From positions 20,372,001-20,436,000 of the forward strand of contig CM069870.1 of NCBI GenBank assembly GCA_036172665.1: a DNA stretch of 64,000 nucleotides, read 5' to 3'. The notes beneath the pieces were generated by a model that was not told where the DNA came from, ran no database searches, and was given only the letters and a program-made list of their open reading frames with translations. A program made the position numbers and the translations under genes. Positions 1 to 10,832 of the stretch are shown in pieces; positions within the stretch are counted from its first letter, which is position 1, and every line of letters starts with the position of its first letter. Source of the stretch: Prosopocoilus inquinatus (lineage: Eukaryota; Arthropoda; Insecta; Coleoptera; Lucanidae).

Positions 1-1824
1 GAAGTACGCCCATGGACTGGCGTCAGGTAACATGTTTCCAAGGACGACAAGAAAAAGAAGGAAATTTCTTCGACGACCGTTATAGCCCGAAAACCGGTCT
101 AACTTTTTCTTAACAGAAAGCATGAGGAGAACATGTCGTTCCTCGGAGCAATGCTTACGCGAATAAGCGAGCCGGCAATCACCCTGCATTGAATCGGCGG
201 TGGAAATCTGCCTGGGGCTACTTGCTAGAAGGAAGAGAATGTGTGAAACTTACGACCGCGAGCGGTGAACGCACGCAGAAAACAACCAAGAAACGAAATG
301 GCGACGGTAAACGCACATGAAAATCAACCTAATAACAAAATGCTTACCTTGCTGGTACACAGCAAGCCAGAAAAAAATCACACATCCCGCAAAAGCAAAC
401 AAACGGTCCTAAAACTTGCTGGGGCCGTAACTAACTATGTGGTCGTAATCTCTTCAGCACATTAAGTTCACTGATCCATCAAAAAAATTTATCCAAATAA
501 TACCTGGCTTACAAAGCTTCAGAGACGTGATCATTACTTTACAGCATGCTTGTACGCCGTCGAAAAGGGAACGGGCCGCTCCGCAGGAATACCACGACAT
601 CGGGCAAGCACTACCAACCAAACAACCAAAATGTCCTTAACATGCGTGCACGGAGGAAAGCCTACGCGATCGAAACGGTCAATGCGAAATTCGAATGTAA
701 CATCTTGCTATTGAAGACAAGGTTCTACGGCGATATTTCTGCTTAGATGAGCCATCACACCTCTTTCTGTTACAAACAGAATGAGAACATTATACATAGC
801 GCAATAAAAAATGTATGTAATATCATCTACTGATTGAATAAATCTTGTACATCAAGAGTTTCTAATTTGCTGTTTGAAATCATCCCTCTTTCCAGTAAAT
901 ACCACTTGCGTGCATGCAACAAATCGAATAAAATAAAATGATCTTTACGTTCAAATTTCATTCGCCTTTCCTTGTTTGCGAAACTCTCTTAAATTGCATC
1001 GACTCCACGGCAAGAACTAAGTCCACAAAGTTAAGCCCCGTGAATTTTTAATGAGTTAGCGGCTGCACTCCCTCGTTGACATTTGCACTCGAGCGGATTT
1101 AGAAAGCTTTAAATGGAACCAACACGAAACGAGAGGAGACACAAAATGCATTCGTGATTCACGAACAGCACAAATTAAATTACCTTAAAGTGCAAGTGCT
1201 AACTCAAAAAGGATTGCGCACAACACGTCGTCAGCAAAGGACCGCTCCCCCTTCCTCTCGCCCGACTTGGCGAAAATTTTCCCAACCACGAAAAAAATAA
1301 AATAAACGCCTGGCAACAGATGGTTGTTAAAGGGATTGAAAAGTTAAGACTGTCCACCTACATCAAGCCGTTTAATTTATTGCCCGATCCGCACAGGGGC
1401 GAAGTTATTTATTTCCGCCCTCTATGATTTTCAGGCACGTATTTAATACGGTTTTTGTTGTGAGAGAGGAACAACGCGGCTTTGTGTCACGTACTTAATA
1501 AAAAAGCGGTAAAATATGGTATGAAAGCGATCGCCGCCCGGCGGTCAAAACGATACTATTTAATTCTGTTTCGAATGGAGGATTTAACAAAGCTCGCTTT
1601 TGCTTTTCGCTTCTCAAATTATTTCAATTAACCACTTTATGAGAGTATGACATTTTTTTTAATTAACGCCGCAAAATTAAAAAGCGCGGTGTCAGATTAA
1701 AATATTTTGCAAGAGCAAATTGCTCTCCTGTGTATTAAAAGTTGTGCGCGTGAAATGGAAGAAGTTAATTAATCTCTTTGACACCCACGCTAATTTTCGT
1801 ATGTATGTAGGTGTATGCTCTCTG
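1..1824. other. Intergenic, no gene recognised
   Basis: I see no coding region, RNA gene or clear repeat in this stretch. Short open frames near 265 and 546 have no recognisable motif and unremarkable composition. A stretch of about 35 bases around 740-775 (ATGAGCCATCAC, then CTCTTTCTGTTAC) is closely matched at about 38592-38626, so it may be a remnant of a dispersed repeat. Confidence 0.6.
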
Positions 1825-2380
1825 TTTTGACGACGGAGATCAGCCCTATCCGGTTGACTCAGCCAGTACGAAGAAATCGAAGAAAATAGTAATTCGGCCA
1901 AGAATGGATCCAATAAAATTCAAATAAAAGTAGTCCCCCCAAATTAAAAAATAGCTCCAATAAAAAAACTAATCTAAATGGAAGAGAGATAGAGATAACG
2001 CGCTGTTAACTACCGGGTTAAACATACCTGTTTAAATTAAACAGTGCGTTTGGATTGAGTTGCAATTTAACCCTTCAGAAAACACATTGAGTCACTCAAC
2101 TTCCATATAGTCCTTATTAATTGAATCTCGCTACAATAATTGCATAGGTTCACGAGCTGAAACATTAACATAACATGCTTCGAGCGTGTCGATATCGACT
2201 ACGGCGAGGAGATTCCACGCCGAAAAGCATTTCCGTCCTTTTCAGTTGCTTAAACGTGCCAAGATAGCCCAACTAATCGGAAAAAGGCAACGTCAGAATA
2301 TTTGAATTAAAAGACAAATAAGGAGCTCGCATTTCCAACGATGCTCAAAGATTGTTTCCGGTATATCAAGCGAAATATTA
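1825..2380 (+). repeat. Dispersed repeat A, copy 1
   Basis: This stretch matches 13975-14475 over most of its length with many substitutions and small indels. Shared landmarks in order are CGGAGATC, TCAGCCAGTACGAAGAAATC, CATACCTGTTTAAATTAAAC, GTCACTCAACTTCCA, GTGTCGATATCGAC, GAGGAGATTCCACGC and ATGCTCAAAGAT. A shorter third copy lies at 31690-31800. No coding frame is conserved between the copies. The class of element is unknown; it has no visible terminal repeats. Confidence 0.75.
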
Positions 2381-2417
2381 GGAAACGTGCCTGTTTTTGC
2401 TGCGTTAAAAATATTTT

Positions 2418-2530
2418 TTTTATCAGCATTTTCGTCGCGGTATAATTAGACTTTTATAACACAAATTGTCTCATGACTCGATCTAGTGTTGTGGTGAAAC
2501 TCGCAGGCAGTTCTTGCATACTCCGGCGCT
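2418..2530 (+). repeat. Dispersed repeat B, left segment
   Basis: About 110 bases match 50140-50240 with roughly three quarters identity (shared TTTTCGTCGC, TTTTATAACACAAA, TCGATCTA). In the 50 kb copy this segment is followed closely by the part that here begins at 4690, so the two parts of copy 1 seem to have been separated by later insertion of A-rich DNA. Confidence 0.55.
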
Positions 2531-2639
2531 AAATTATCGGTTGATTCTTAGCATAAAATAGCATTAATCACAGCCTTCCTCTAATTATGAATTCCGTTGA
2601 TCACCGGATATTTTAATATACTACTTAAGCATACTAGTG

Positions 2640-3300
2640 TTGGAAACACTGTCCCCAGTGCTAACTAAAATCAGCCCAACTGAAGCCGTCTTAAGTGGAG
2701 GACAGTCTAAGAAAATTGAAAATAAAATAAAAAAACTAAACAAAATCAACCAATTCAGCTGAACTTAAACAAGTAAAGGAAAAATTTAAGACAAATTAAT
2801 TATTAAAAAAAGTCCGAAAAACAAAAACAAAAGAAAGTATTAAAATTTTAAGCAGAACTGGCGAAGGGTCAACCCAATTTTTATCAAAAACACACAAGAG
2901 ACTATCGAATGATTATCAAACTGAAAATAAAATGAGGTCAAATCGAACAAAACGAAAACAAAAGACGATCGCCAATGAAGGAAGAACACAAATAAATTTT
3001 GTAAAATGAACAATAAGTCCATGTAAACACTGACGAATTTTATCCGTGCCAAAAATTTAATCTGTAGGTATTAAAGAAAAAAAAAAGATTAGTTAATAAT
3101 TTAATAATAAAAAAAATAAGTTTAATTAAATTTGAAATAAATGAGACTCAAATCGAGTGAAAAAATAGACGAGTTACTGACAATTAAAAAATAAATCATG
3201 TTGAATAAAACCAAACAAAAAACGAAAAGAAAAAAACCAGAAATGATAAATTGATAGACAAAATATGAGAACAAACTAAAGGAAATAATCTGATTTTTAG
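2640..3300. repeat. A-rich degenerate repeat block
   Basis: The block is strongly biased to A on the plus strand and contains AACAAAAGACGATCG near 2957. This motif recurs in the A-rich blocks at 31.2-31.9 kb and, reverse-complemented, in the T-rich block at 17.4-18.1 kb. Open frames on the minus strand are phenylalanine-rich and are a by-product of base composition, not genes. Confidence 0.55.
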
Positions 3301-3489
3301 AAGCCACACATTAGGATGCCGCTCATATATGTGTGTATGTTGTGATGATGATGACAACGAGACGAAGATGTACAACGGTTCGCTAGCTTTCTTTGTTGGA
3401 GCGCAGTGAAGTTTAGATTAGCATATCCCCACGATGGGCGGCATTTACGTGATATAATTTATTTTCTTTTAGGTGAGACCTCATCTAAA

Positions 3490-3507
3490 TGGCGCCCAGC
3501 GTCGGGC
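3490..3507 (+). other. Possible LTR-retrotransposon primer-binding site
   Basis: TGGCGCCCAGCGTCGGGC resembles the lysine-tRNA-type primer-binding site that directly follows the 5' LTR in many retroelements. No matching LTR or pol sequence is visible next to it. It could be the scar of an old element, or chance. Nothing else is recognised in 3301-4689 apart from AT-rich DNA and short unsupported open frames. Confidence 0.25.
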
Positions 3508-3839
3508 TACAATGATCGCCTTTCTCTGAAAATGGTGCGCACCACCACCTCCGGAAATTTTAAAGCTTGCTCTATTTTTTCCTTTAAGGCTGCGCACTTA
3601 CAAAAATGAACAAACAGACAGAAACTGACGTTAATAAATTCTTTTTTGTTACAATCTTTTGAAAACTTAGCAGCTATTAACAGGCAGTTTCGGCATTTCT
3701 TTGCCTTAAGAAAACAATACCGCCCGGAGTTTCTATTTTTAGCTTTAATTGCACCAATTTTTGGCAAGCGTCCCACAGTGGGGTATTTGCCCGATCTAGC
3801 TGGCCAAAATTATTTCTGTTGCAAAATTGATTGAAAATG

Positions 3840-4689
3840 TGTTTAGCTAGTTAGATAATTATATTTGAAGGCGACAGGAACAATATCGTCAATGTTAAGT
3901 AAAATCCAAAAATGCAACAAAAATTACAGACGCTGTTAAAAATAAGGGTGTTGGCTTCCGATACAACCGGAAGTGATTGGGCCTAACTAAATTTCATTTA
4001 ATAAATAACAATAACCTCCCAGAAACCCTTCTTAGGGGTAAATTTACAATTTCTATCTAAACCGTTTCTTCGAAAAGGATTAATAAATAGTTTATGTAAA
4101 TAATTCTATATTCTTTTGTTTTTGCAAATATGCGAAAAAGCTATTTTTTAATAACTATAAACTGGAAATCTTTCGCTTTCTATTGATGTACAAATAAGCA
4201 TCGGGACGCATCCTGAACTCAAAGAAAGTTATGCTGACATTGGTTTTAAAATGAGTTAAAAATGTACTTAACTATGTTAAAATTGATGGAATTTTAAATG
4301 AAAAGATTCACATACATTTACATTTACGCGTTTCAAATTAGTGCTTAATTAGTTGTTGTTATATTTTTTTCGTAAAAATATAATGTGATTTTAAAGTCTA
4401 AGATTGCAAAATACGCCTAGAAATGAATACGTATACTTTGAAGATGGTCAAGTTCAAGCTGAAATTTGACTGGTAAGATGTAAGGTAAGCATAAAGCCAA
4501 TTGTGGCCTGTTATTTTACAAACATTCAAGATTCTCACATAGTCGTTTGTTTTTATCTGGAATAGATTTCAGAATTTGAATTTTGACCAACTAAATCGGT
4601 CAAATACCCTACTGTGCATCCGCATGTGCGTTTTTTCACCTGTGCGAGAATTTGATTGAATATTTATTTTAAAACGTCTAGGTCAAGAC
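3840..4689. other. AT-rich intergenic, nothing recognised
   Basis: No open frame, repeat unit or RNA gene that I can support. The last few dozen bases grade into dispersed repeat B. Confidence 0.6.
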
Positions 4690-5570
4690 GATCATAAATT
4701 CCGGCGCGACGTCTTTGTTTTTGTATGGTATATGGTCCTGCGAATTACAATTTTTTGCACGTTTGTTATTTCGACGGAAAGATTAAATTGCGTTCACATT
4801 TAACATTTCATACGATTGGTCTTCCTTACGTCAGCTTATACTCTGTTGGTTATTGGTGAGATCACGAGGTTTTCGATTAGTGCAAACCCTACCTTTGTAC
4901 ATTAGCGGTAAAGCCAGTCTTAGTCGTCTTGTAGTGTCCCCAGCGCCTGCTGGTTGTTACTTATGCGTCATTGTCGCGGTGTGTTCGTCTAAGGAACAGC
5001 ACACTATTTTGGCTAATCAAAGGATTATCCATGAGATCAGCGACTAGTTAAAATTTTGAATAAAATTCATCGAAAAAGAAGCCTCGACTAAAATTGCTTA
5101 ATGTTGAGGAAGCTCAGGGGAGGTTTCCTTAGTATACGACTTGTTCTGGGTTTTGATGTGGAACCTGGAGGACTGTGCAACTCATCCGCATTGTCTCAAC
5201 CTCGTCCCCGTTGTTAAGAACAGGTTTTTTCGTACAGTATTCCATTTCGCACAGTTTAATTTAAATTAAATCAATGGACAACGCAATTAAAGAAATACAT
5301 CTTGTTCAATGTTAAATTTATTAGCAGTTTTGGCTTTATTAGTTGTCTTCTGCTGCCCTCAGCCCCTAGTAGGTGTTTCGACGGGGCTTTGCCCAGTTTC
5401 CGCGGTGTTTTCATCGAGGGGAAGAGCACACAATTTTGGTTAATGTGAGGAGAGGAACCTCGGAGAGGTTTTCTCAGTGTACGAGAATTCGTCAGTTTTG
5501 ACGTGGCGCCGAAGGACTGAAACTCATCTGAATTGTCTCAGCTTCGTCCACATTGCGAAGGACAGGTATG
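4690..5570 (+). repeat. Dispersed repeat B, copy 1, with internal duplication
   Basis: The left part (4690-4900) is matched at 50395-50610 and, in reverse, at about 53780-53930. Landmarks are TTGTTATTTCGACGGAAA, TGCGTTCACATTT and GCAAACCCT. The right part contains a duplication: 4920-5240 and 5320-5570 share the order CAGC.CCT..TAGGTG-like, CGCGGTGT, GAGCACAC, TTTTGGTTAAT, GAGGTTTTC and AACTCATC.GCATTGTCTCA. A similar segment in reverse occupies 53490-53760. The repeat lies just upstream of the RAG1/Transib-like ORF at 5825, so it may be the 5' non-coding part of that element, but the other two copies lack the ORF. Confidence 0.65.
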
Positions 5571-5824
5571 TTTGCGACTGATGCTATGGTTTTCACGCAA
5601 GTTACTACTACCCTTACAGACTTTTGGTTAGGGCCTATTTTCGGCGACGGCTTACTTTCAATCGACGGATTATTTTTACTTGGAAATTTCACACGGCGTC
5701 GACGCATAGTGATCCGGATCGCGATTGTAGTGTGAATTAATAAAAAAAATCAAGTCCTGTGCAGAATTTTTTGAGACGGAGACTGAAGTGCTCAGCCCAA
5801 ATTCATCTAAATCAATCCGAGTGA

Positions 5825-7160
5825 CCACATAAGACTTTCCAGGATTGCGGTACCCCAGCTAAGCAGGAGAAAATTCCCCACTTAGCTTCTACGACTAGTA
5901 TAGAAGAACTTTCTTATGCAACACAAGTGGATTTGAGGAAACTTGGAAAACGTACTGCAGCTACTGTTGTACGAGAACGCTCCAAATCAAGTTCTCCAAC
6001 ACAAGCAAAAGAATATCAAGGAGCTTATAAGGCTACGGAATCAGGAACAGATAAACCCCTGACACCAGAAGTGTTATCATTAATTATATTAGCACAAAAT
6101 CTAGTAAATCAACAAACTTAGCACATAGAACCGCTGCTAAGGCTTGTAACGCCAATGTATATCTGTATTAGCATAAAATTTTAGCAGCAAAACAGGACTC
6201 TTATCCAAACAGTTTCAATAAAAATAAATACTACTGACAGGAAAGTGTTTATGTCCATTACAAAAAGAAGTTCTCAATACGCACCAACAGATTAATTCAC
6301 GCCCACCGTTCCTCCCCGCTGCTCCCACCGACCACTATAAGTACCACGACAACAGACATACCAACTCAGTCTCAACGGCTTACAAGAAGAAGCAGCAAGA
6401 CCAGCACCACCAGCAGCACCACCACCAGCAACGGCAGCAGCCCTGAGGAAGTTCTTCTGCGATGGAGAACGAAACGTCGGCAGTAGAAGAAATCCAAGAG
6501 ACGTGGTTCCAACCGGAAGTCAGTGATTCATCTGTGTTTATTATTATTTCATTTCTCCCTCTGCAATTACATGCCAGTAAAAGCCATACGAAAATTGTAT
6601 GGCAGAATCGTATTTCTTCACCCACGAGATTTTGCAGAGCGATTAATTTCGTTTTCTCTAAAGAGACAAGCCATCTAATACAGAAGGAAACATATTAGAG
6701 AACTAATTGCTGAACTACACGGTTTTATTATTTTAATTTTTGTTATCTGTGGTGGTTGCCCATCAGGAGAAATCCACGGTTAACTTCAAACTTATTTTAA
6801 CCATGGTGGATGGCAAGATTTGTAAAGCTAAGCCGACAGAAAAGAACAGTTTGAAAAATTGTGTCAAGAGACTATCAACAATAGAAAATTATAATTCTGG
6901 ACTATCCACCCTGCACTCGCGGATTCGATTTTTTGAATGTTGCTTACACAAAGGCTGCAGAACAGATATTAAATGTTGGCAGGTAAGTGGAGTGAGAAGA
7001 AAAGATATTATTGATGGTTTGGTTACGCATTTTGGTTGATCAGTCGAATCCTGGCTATGGAACAACCAATACTGGAAGTAAAGCAAATTTTTTTCTCCAA
7101 CATTTCTAGAAATCTTCTGAAATCACGGGAGTAAATGAAGAACTTATAAAAAGATTCTAC
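5825..7160 (+). pseudogene. Broken RAG1/Transib-like transposon ORF
   Basis: Four open fragments in different frames line up in order with one insect repeat-encoded protein family that I relate to the RAG1/Transib group. The first (5825-6121) carries KPLTPEVLSLI. The next continues in another frame as HRTAAKACNANVYL, a stop codon, then HKILAAKQDSYP (about 6120-6215). The third (6462-6698) carries SDSSVFIIISFLPLQL and SSPTRFCRAINFVFSKE. The fourth (6740-7039) carries LTMVDGKICKA, GLSTLHSRIRFFECC and KCWQ, then shifts frame to GYGTTNTG and SSEITGVNEELIKRFYIILE, ending at the (TAA)n tract near 7178. The cysteine pair expected soon after VDGK is incomplete (only NCVK remains), so a short in-frame deletion is likely. 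The C-terminal third is missing. The copy cannot make a functional protein: it has at least two frameshifts and several stops. The family match is strong by eye. The link to RAG1/Transib rests on the VDGK, cysteine and LHxxI pattern and should be searched. Confidence 0.7.
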
Positions 7161-7177
7161 ATTATCCTCGAACTATT

Positions 7178-7203
7178 TAATAATAATAATAATAATAATA
7201 ATA
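7178..7203. repeat. (TAA)n microsatellite
   Basis: About nine uninterrupted TAA units separate the RAG1/Transib-like fragment from the 208 bp repeat. Read on the minus strand it is a (TTA)n tail immediately after the LINE region, as expected for the simple-repeat 3' tail of some non-LTR retrotransposons. Confidence 0.9.
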
Positions 7204-7206
7204 GCA

Positions 7207-7414
7207 AGAAAAATTTTGTGCAAATCGTTTTTGATTGCAGTGAGAACCTCGAGCAGCCTCTGGACAGCTGTTTCAGCCCTGCTTGGGGCTTCTTCAGCAG
7301 AAACGTAGCTCGACATTCCCACTGCAGACCAAAAACGACTTGCCCAATTTATTCGCAAATGCGATGTAAGAATGATGAACATATAAAATAGCGACATCTT
7401 ACTATCGCTTTTTG
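7207..7414 (-). repeat. 208 bp recent repeat, copy 1
   Basis: This sequence matches 58612-58819 base for base except one C/T difference near 7336, so the two copies are very young or under gene conversion. On the minus strand both begin with an ATG-initiated open frame of about 64 codons containing SSYVSAEEAPSRAETAVQRL; the single difference changes Arg to His. It sits between the minus-strand LINE coding remnant and a (TTA)n tail, so the simplest reading is that it is the 3' end of that LINE. An independent small element or a captured exon cannot be excluded. Confidence 0.8.
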
Positions 7415-8913
7415 CAGTGGGTTTCGAATATAGCAGTTTTATGACTAGCGGGCGTTAATAGTCCCTTAAAACGAAGGTTTATGTTGTGAACGGCCGTACG
7501 AAAACTTATTTTATTATAGAGGTAAGGTGGTATCAGGGTCTGAATGATTTTATGAAAAAAAACAAGCAGAATGTAACAGTCTTCTTGTCTTCATATTTAG
7601 CCAAGTAAGTTCTTTTAATTTAATCGATACATGACTCCTTCTTCGCAGACCAAATATTAATCTTATGCATGAATTCTGAACTTTCTGAATTCTCTTCGAG
7701 TCTATATAGTAATTTCAACATGGATCATAGAGTATACCGCAGAAATTAAAATGCGAAAGTACCAAACATTCCACCAAAACACACCTAACACGTTTATTTA
7801 AAAATGATCGATTTGAGTAAATTAATGTCAAGTTTGAAGTTGCTTTCTGAATACATGCAAAAATATGCTTGGAGAAACGTAAGTTAGTATTAATATAAAA
7901 GCCCAAATTTTTAACTATTTCAACCGGAGATAATGTAGAGTCGCCAATCTTAACTGAAAAATATTTTTAATATTTTCTCGAGCCTTCACTGCGCCAAACA
8001 AAATAAGTTTCGATTTAGAATGATTAATAATTAGAGAATGCTTTCTCGAATAATCTAATAACGAAACAAGGTTAGCATTGATATTTTGCATGGCATGAAA
8101 GGAATAAAATAATTGAAGATCATCAGCATAACGACGTACTTGACACTATCTTAAAACACTAATGAGATTGCTAGTATACATGTTAAATAATAAGGGCCCC
8201 AAGATTGAACCTTGAGGTACACCTTGTGATAATTTTAAAACATCAGAAATAGATGAACCGATTATAACTTTTTGCGATCGATTCAGAAGAAAATCTTTCA
8301 TTAGTTTGACAGCATCGCAAGAAAACCCAATGTACTTCAGAACAGCCAGTAGAAGACTGTGACTGACAGTATCGAAAGCTCTAGAGAAATCTATTAATAT
8401 TAATACTGTAAGCTTATCAACTTCAATATTTCGAAAAATTTCATCCGTAATATCACATAATACTGTCGCACAACTGAAGCCGGCCCAAAAGCCGGATTGT
8501 CGAGCAGGCAAGATATTATACCTACTTAAATGAACATTAATTTGTTTATTTATAACTTTCTCTAGAACTTTTGACAAACAAGGAAGAATGCTAATAGCAC
8601 GAAGATCTTGAAAGTTGTGGGGATGACTTATTTTGGGTAGTGGATGAACTAAGGCAACTTTCCAACAAGATGGAAATTCACTGTTTACCAGACAACGATT
8701 TATGATAAATGTGATGTAGGGAATCAAAAATGAGCAACATATATCGATCATTTTAATATTGAGACCTTCGCTGCTGGTACTTACAGATTTTATGTTTGAT
8801 AAAATTTTAGAGACTTCCTGTTCTGAAACTAATTCGAAAAAAAGGAAAGAGTCAAAATTGCGGCTTTGAAGTTGATTGTAAAAAATTTGAAACTTTTGCC
8901 ATGGAAACAGCAA
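7415..8913 (-). pseudogene. Broken jockey-type LINE reverse transcriptase
   Basis: On the minus strand 8913-8146 encodes most of a non-LTR retrotransposon reverse transcriptase: DLRAISILPCLSKVLEKV, RQSGFWAGFSCAT, then palm motif LIDFSRAFDTVSHSLLL and QGVPQGSILGPLLFNMY. A TAG at 8148-8146 interrupts the frame just before the catalytic YADDLQLFY (YADD codons at 8130-8119). A frameshift near 7955 moves the frame to KIGDSTLSP, VKNLGFYIN and RVRCVLVECLV. Further stops precede RIQKVQNSCIRLIFGLRRR, LTWLNMKTRR and FRTAVHNINLRFKGLLTP near 7440. The endonuclease domain and 5' end are missing upstream of 8913, as in a 5'-truncated insertion. The enzyme in a live element copies its own RNA into a nicked chromosomal target; this copy cannot. 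Confidence 0.9.
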
Positions 8914-9217
8914 CCATAATTATAAAAGTATCCCTGTGGAGGTTGGGCAAGCACCAAAGATAAAAAAAAGCAAATGTCATGTATTTATTTTGTTTGTGTT
9001 GTAAAGCTTGTGACGGAGCCATCGGCTAATTTGGATTTGTAAATTGTCAGTATGTTTTGATTTAATCTGCAACTAATATTTACACACAGTTTGAATCTCT
9101 TTTTTAATGCTGGGAACTTGTAAATTCCGCATAGTTTTAGGGTGTACAAGGACTTGATGAATAAAACGGAAATAACGAAACTACAAAAACACACTGTTAT
9201 GAATGTGAATCTCGCTT
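8914..9217. other. Intergenic, nothing recognised
   Basis: AT-rich DNA upstream of the LINE fragment. A 69-codon minus-strand opening (8985-9194) has no motif I recognise and no LINE endonuclease residues. Confidence 0.5.
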
Positions 9218-9290
9218 GCGTAGAGGACGACCACCTTCGACCTCGACCTATCTAGACAGGTGACTTATAGAACATCCACAAACGGACCGG
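9218..9290 (+). repeat. Dispersed repeat F, copy 1
   Basis: Matches 14961-15035, beginning GCGTAGAGG and CGACCACCTTC and ending near AACGGA. No coding role is visible. Confidence 0.5.
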
Positions 9291-9299
9291 ATCTAGCCC

Positions 9300-10540
9300 G
9301 TTAAATGATTGCTTGAAATTTCTTGCACTGTATGTTAATATGAACATATTAAGTTAAAATGGTTAAATATTAGTAAACCTTCAGTCTCTCGTGATTGGTA
9401 CAGCTATAAATGTATTTAGACAACAGATGAAATGATGTATTTGAAGAAATCAAGATTTCTGCTAAAGGTGAAGTGAGCTGAACGGTTATAGCAATATTTG
9501 CCAAACTTTTTTCACTTTGCATCGTTGGTTTGTGTTTTCGCAAATAGTCTGAAAAATATCCGTTCTCGGAATTGGAGTCGTCGCTTTAGGCAAACTAAAC
9601 AAAACAACAAACCGACGACACGACGTACACATGAATGAAACTTTTACGTACCACTTCACCTCTATCTTTCGAATTAATTAAAAAAAAGGCCCAGTTTATT
9701 TGTTTTCTTTTAATCTACTTTCTCGATCACTGCTAATTGCATGCAAGCGTACAAAACAGGACGTTTAATTGATCCCAGACAATTTACCGTCGAGTTACAT
9801 TAGCAAAGGCTTCAAATTAAAATGTCTTTGCCCCGTTTCCATTAACCTAGATAGCCGACGTCTCTCCATTAAGACTTACAATGTGCAAGTAAATAGAATA
9901 TTACACAAAAAGTAATGGAACCAACGCCGAAGCGATGGGGTCCCGGCTCGGAGAGCGAAAACAATCTTTTATTTATTCAGCAAAATTAACTTGGACTTTT
10001 TTCTTTCGTGTCGGACGTGAAAGATGAAAGCCCGCAGCTTTTAGACACACACACAAACACACAGATCCAGTTAGTTCTTCACCCCAAAAACTTTCCATCC
10101 GGAGAAAAATAAATTGTTCTACATGATAATAAATGATGTGTATTCATGAATTAATTGTTCAAAGAGTTGTTAAAATATAGCACAATCAAAATGGGCCACT
10201 TAAAATGAGCGATTTCCATCGAGAGCGCGAGCGAATCGGTTCTGCGGTTGACGTTATCCATTAATCAATTTTTAACGAAACCTACGTTCTCATCGAATTG
10301 TGGCAGTTGTTCGAAACGTGATTGAAATTGGATTTTGTATGTGATACAAACAACGGCCGGTATTTACGTGATGTTTGGTCGCGATGGGGAATTTTCAGAA
10401 ATTCCAAACGATACGTGGCGAGTTACATTTAAAACGCCGAATTTTACACACACACAGAACGCAAACTGTTAAACAATTATTTATTACTTCGAGCAGTATG
10501 CATTGCATGATTTTTAACTAAATAATAATATTATAATGAT
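9300..10540. other. Intergenic with a short (AC)n tract
   Basis: No gene or long repeat recognised. An imperfect (AC)n run lies at about 10044-10063. The DNA contains scattered homeodomain-type AT motifs, but nothing that I can call a regulatory element. Confidence 0.5.
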
Positions 10541-10790
10541 TTAACGTGCCGGTTAGACGTCGCGTCGCAAGCTCGAGATGTACAAAGGCAGATTTCCCAG
10601 AAAAAAAAATCTGAACGAGTATAAGGATATATAAGCGACCCATCGGGGAGTGAGAGCGAGACACACCACGAAAGACAGTGTATAAGTAATGCTCGGCCAA
10701 TATTCTGAATAAATTTTAAGTTTCATCATCATTCTTCATTAAAATCAAATTAGACGAACCCTAAATTCGTAACGAAATGTAATGTAATAA
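10540..10790 (+). mobile_element. LTR-like repeat C, copy 1
   Basis: This stretch aligns with 29350-29610 in order: TTAGACGT, GCGTC, GGATATATAAGC (TATA-like, here 10626-10635), a block ending AAGTAA, TCGGCCAAT, AATAAATT, TTCATTAAAAT and TCGTAAC. A TATA box followed within about 100 bases by a polyadenylation-type AATAAA is the layout of an LTR. No flanking coding sequence is present, so this would be a solo LTR or fragment. Ends and target duplication are not resolved. Confidence 0.5.
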
Positions 10791-10832
10791 AGACGCTTAA
10801 TTTTCTTTTATTCGAGATTTATGAACAGAGTG

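Noticed and set aside
265..746. Two 66-codon open frames as small genes
   Set aside because: No domain, no promoter or splice context, and lengths expected by chance.
3122..3307. Phenylalanine-rich minus-strand frame as a membrane protein
   Set aside because: It is the complement of an A-rich low-complexity block; hydrophobicity follows from T-rich codons.
8985..9194. 69-codon minus-strand frame as the LINE endonuclease or gag
   Set aside because: No endonuclease catalytic residues or zinc knuckles; not in continuation with the RT frame.
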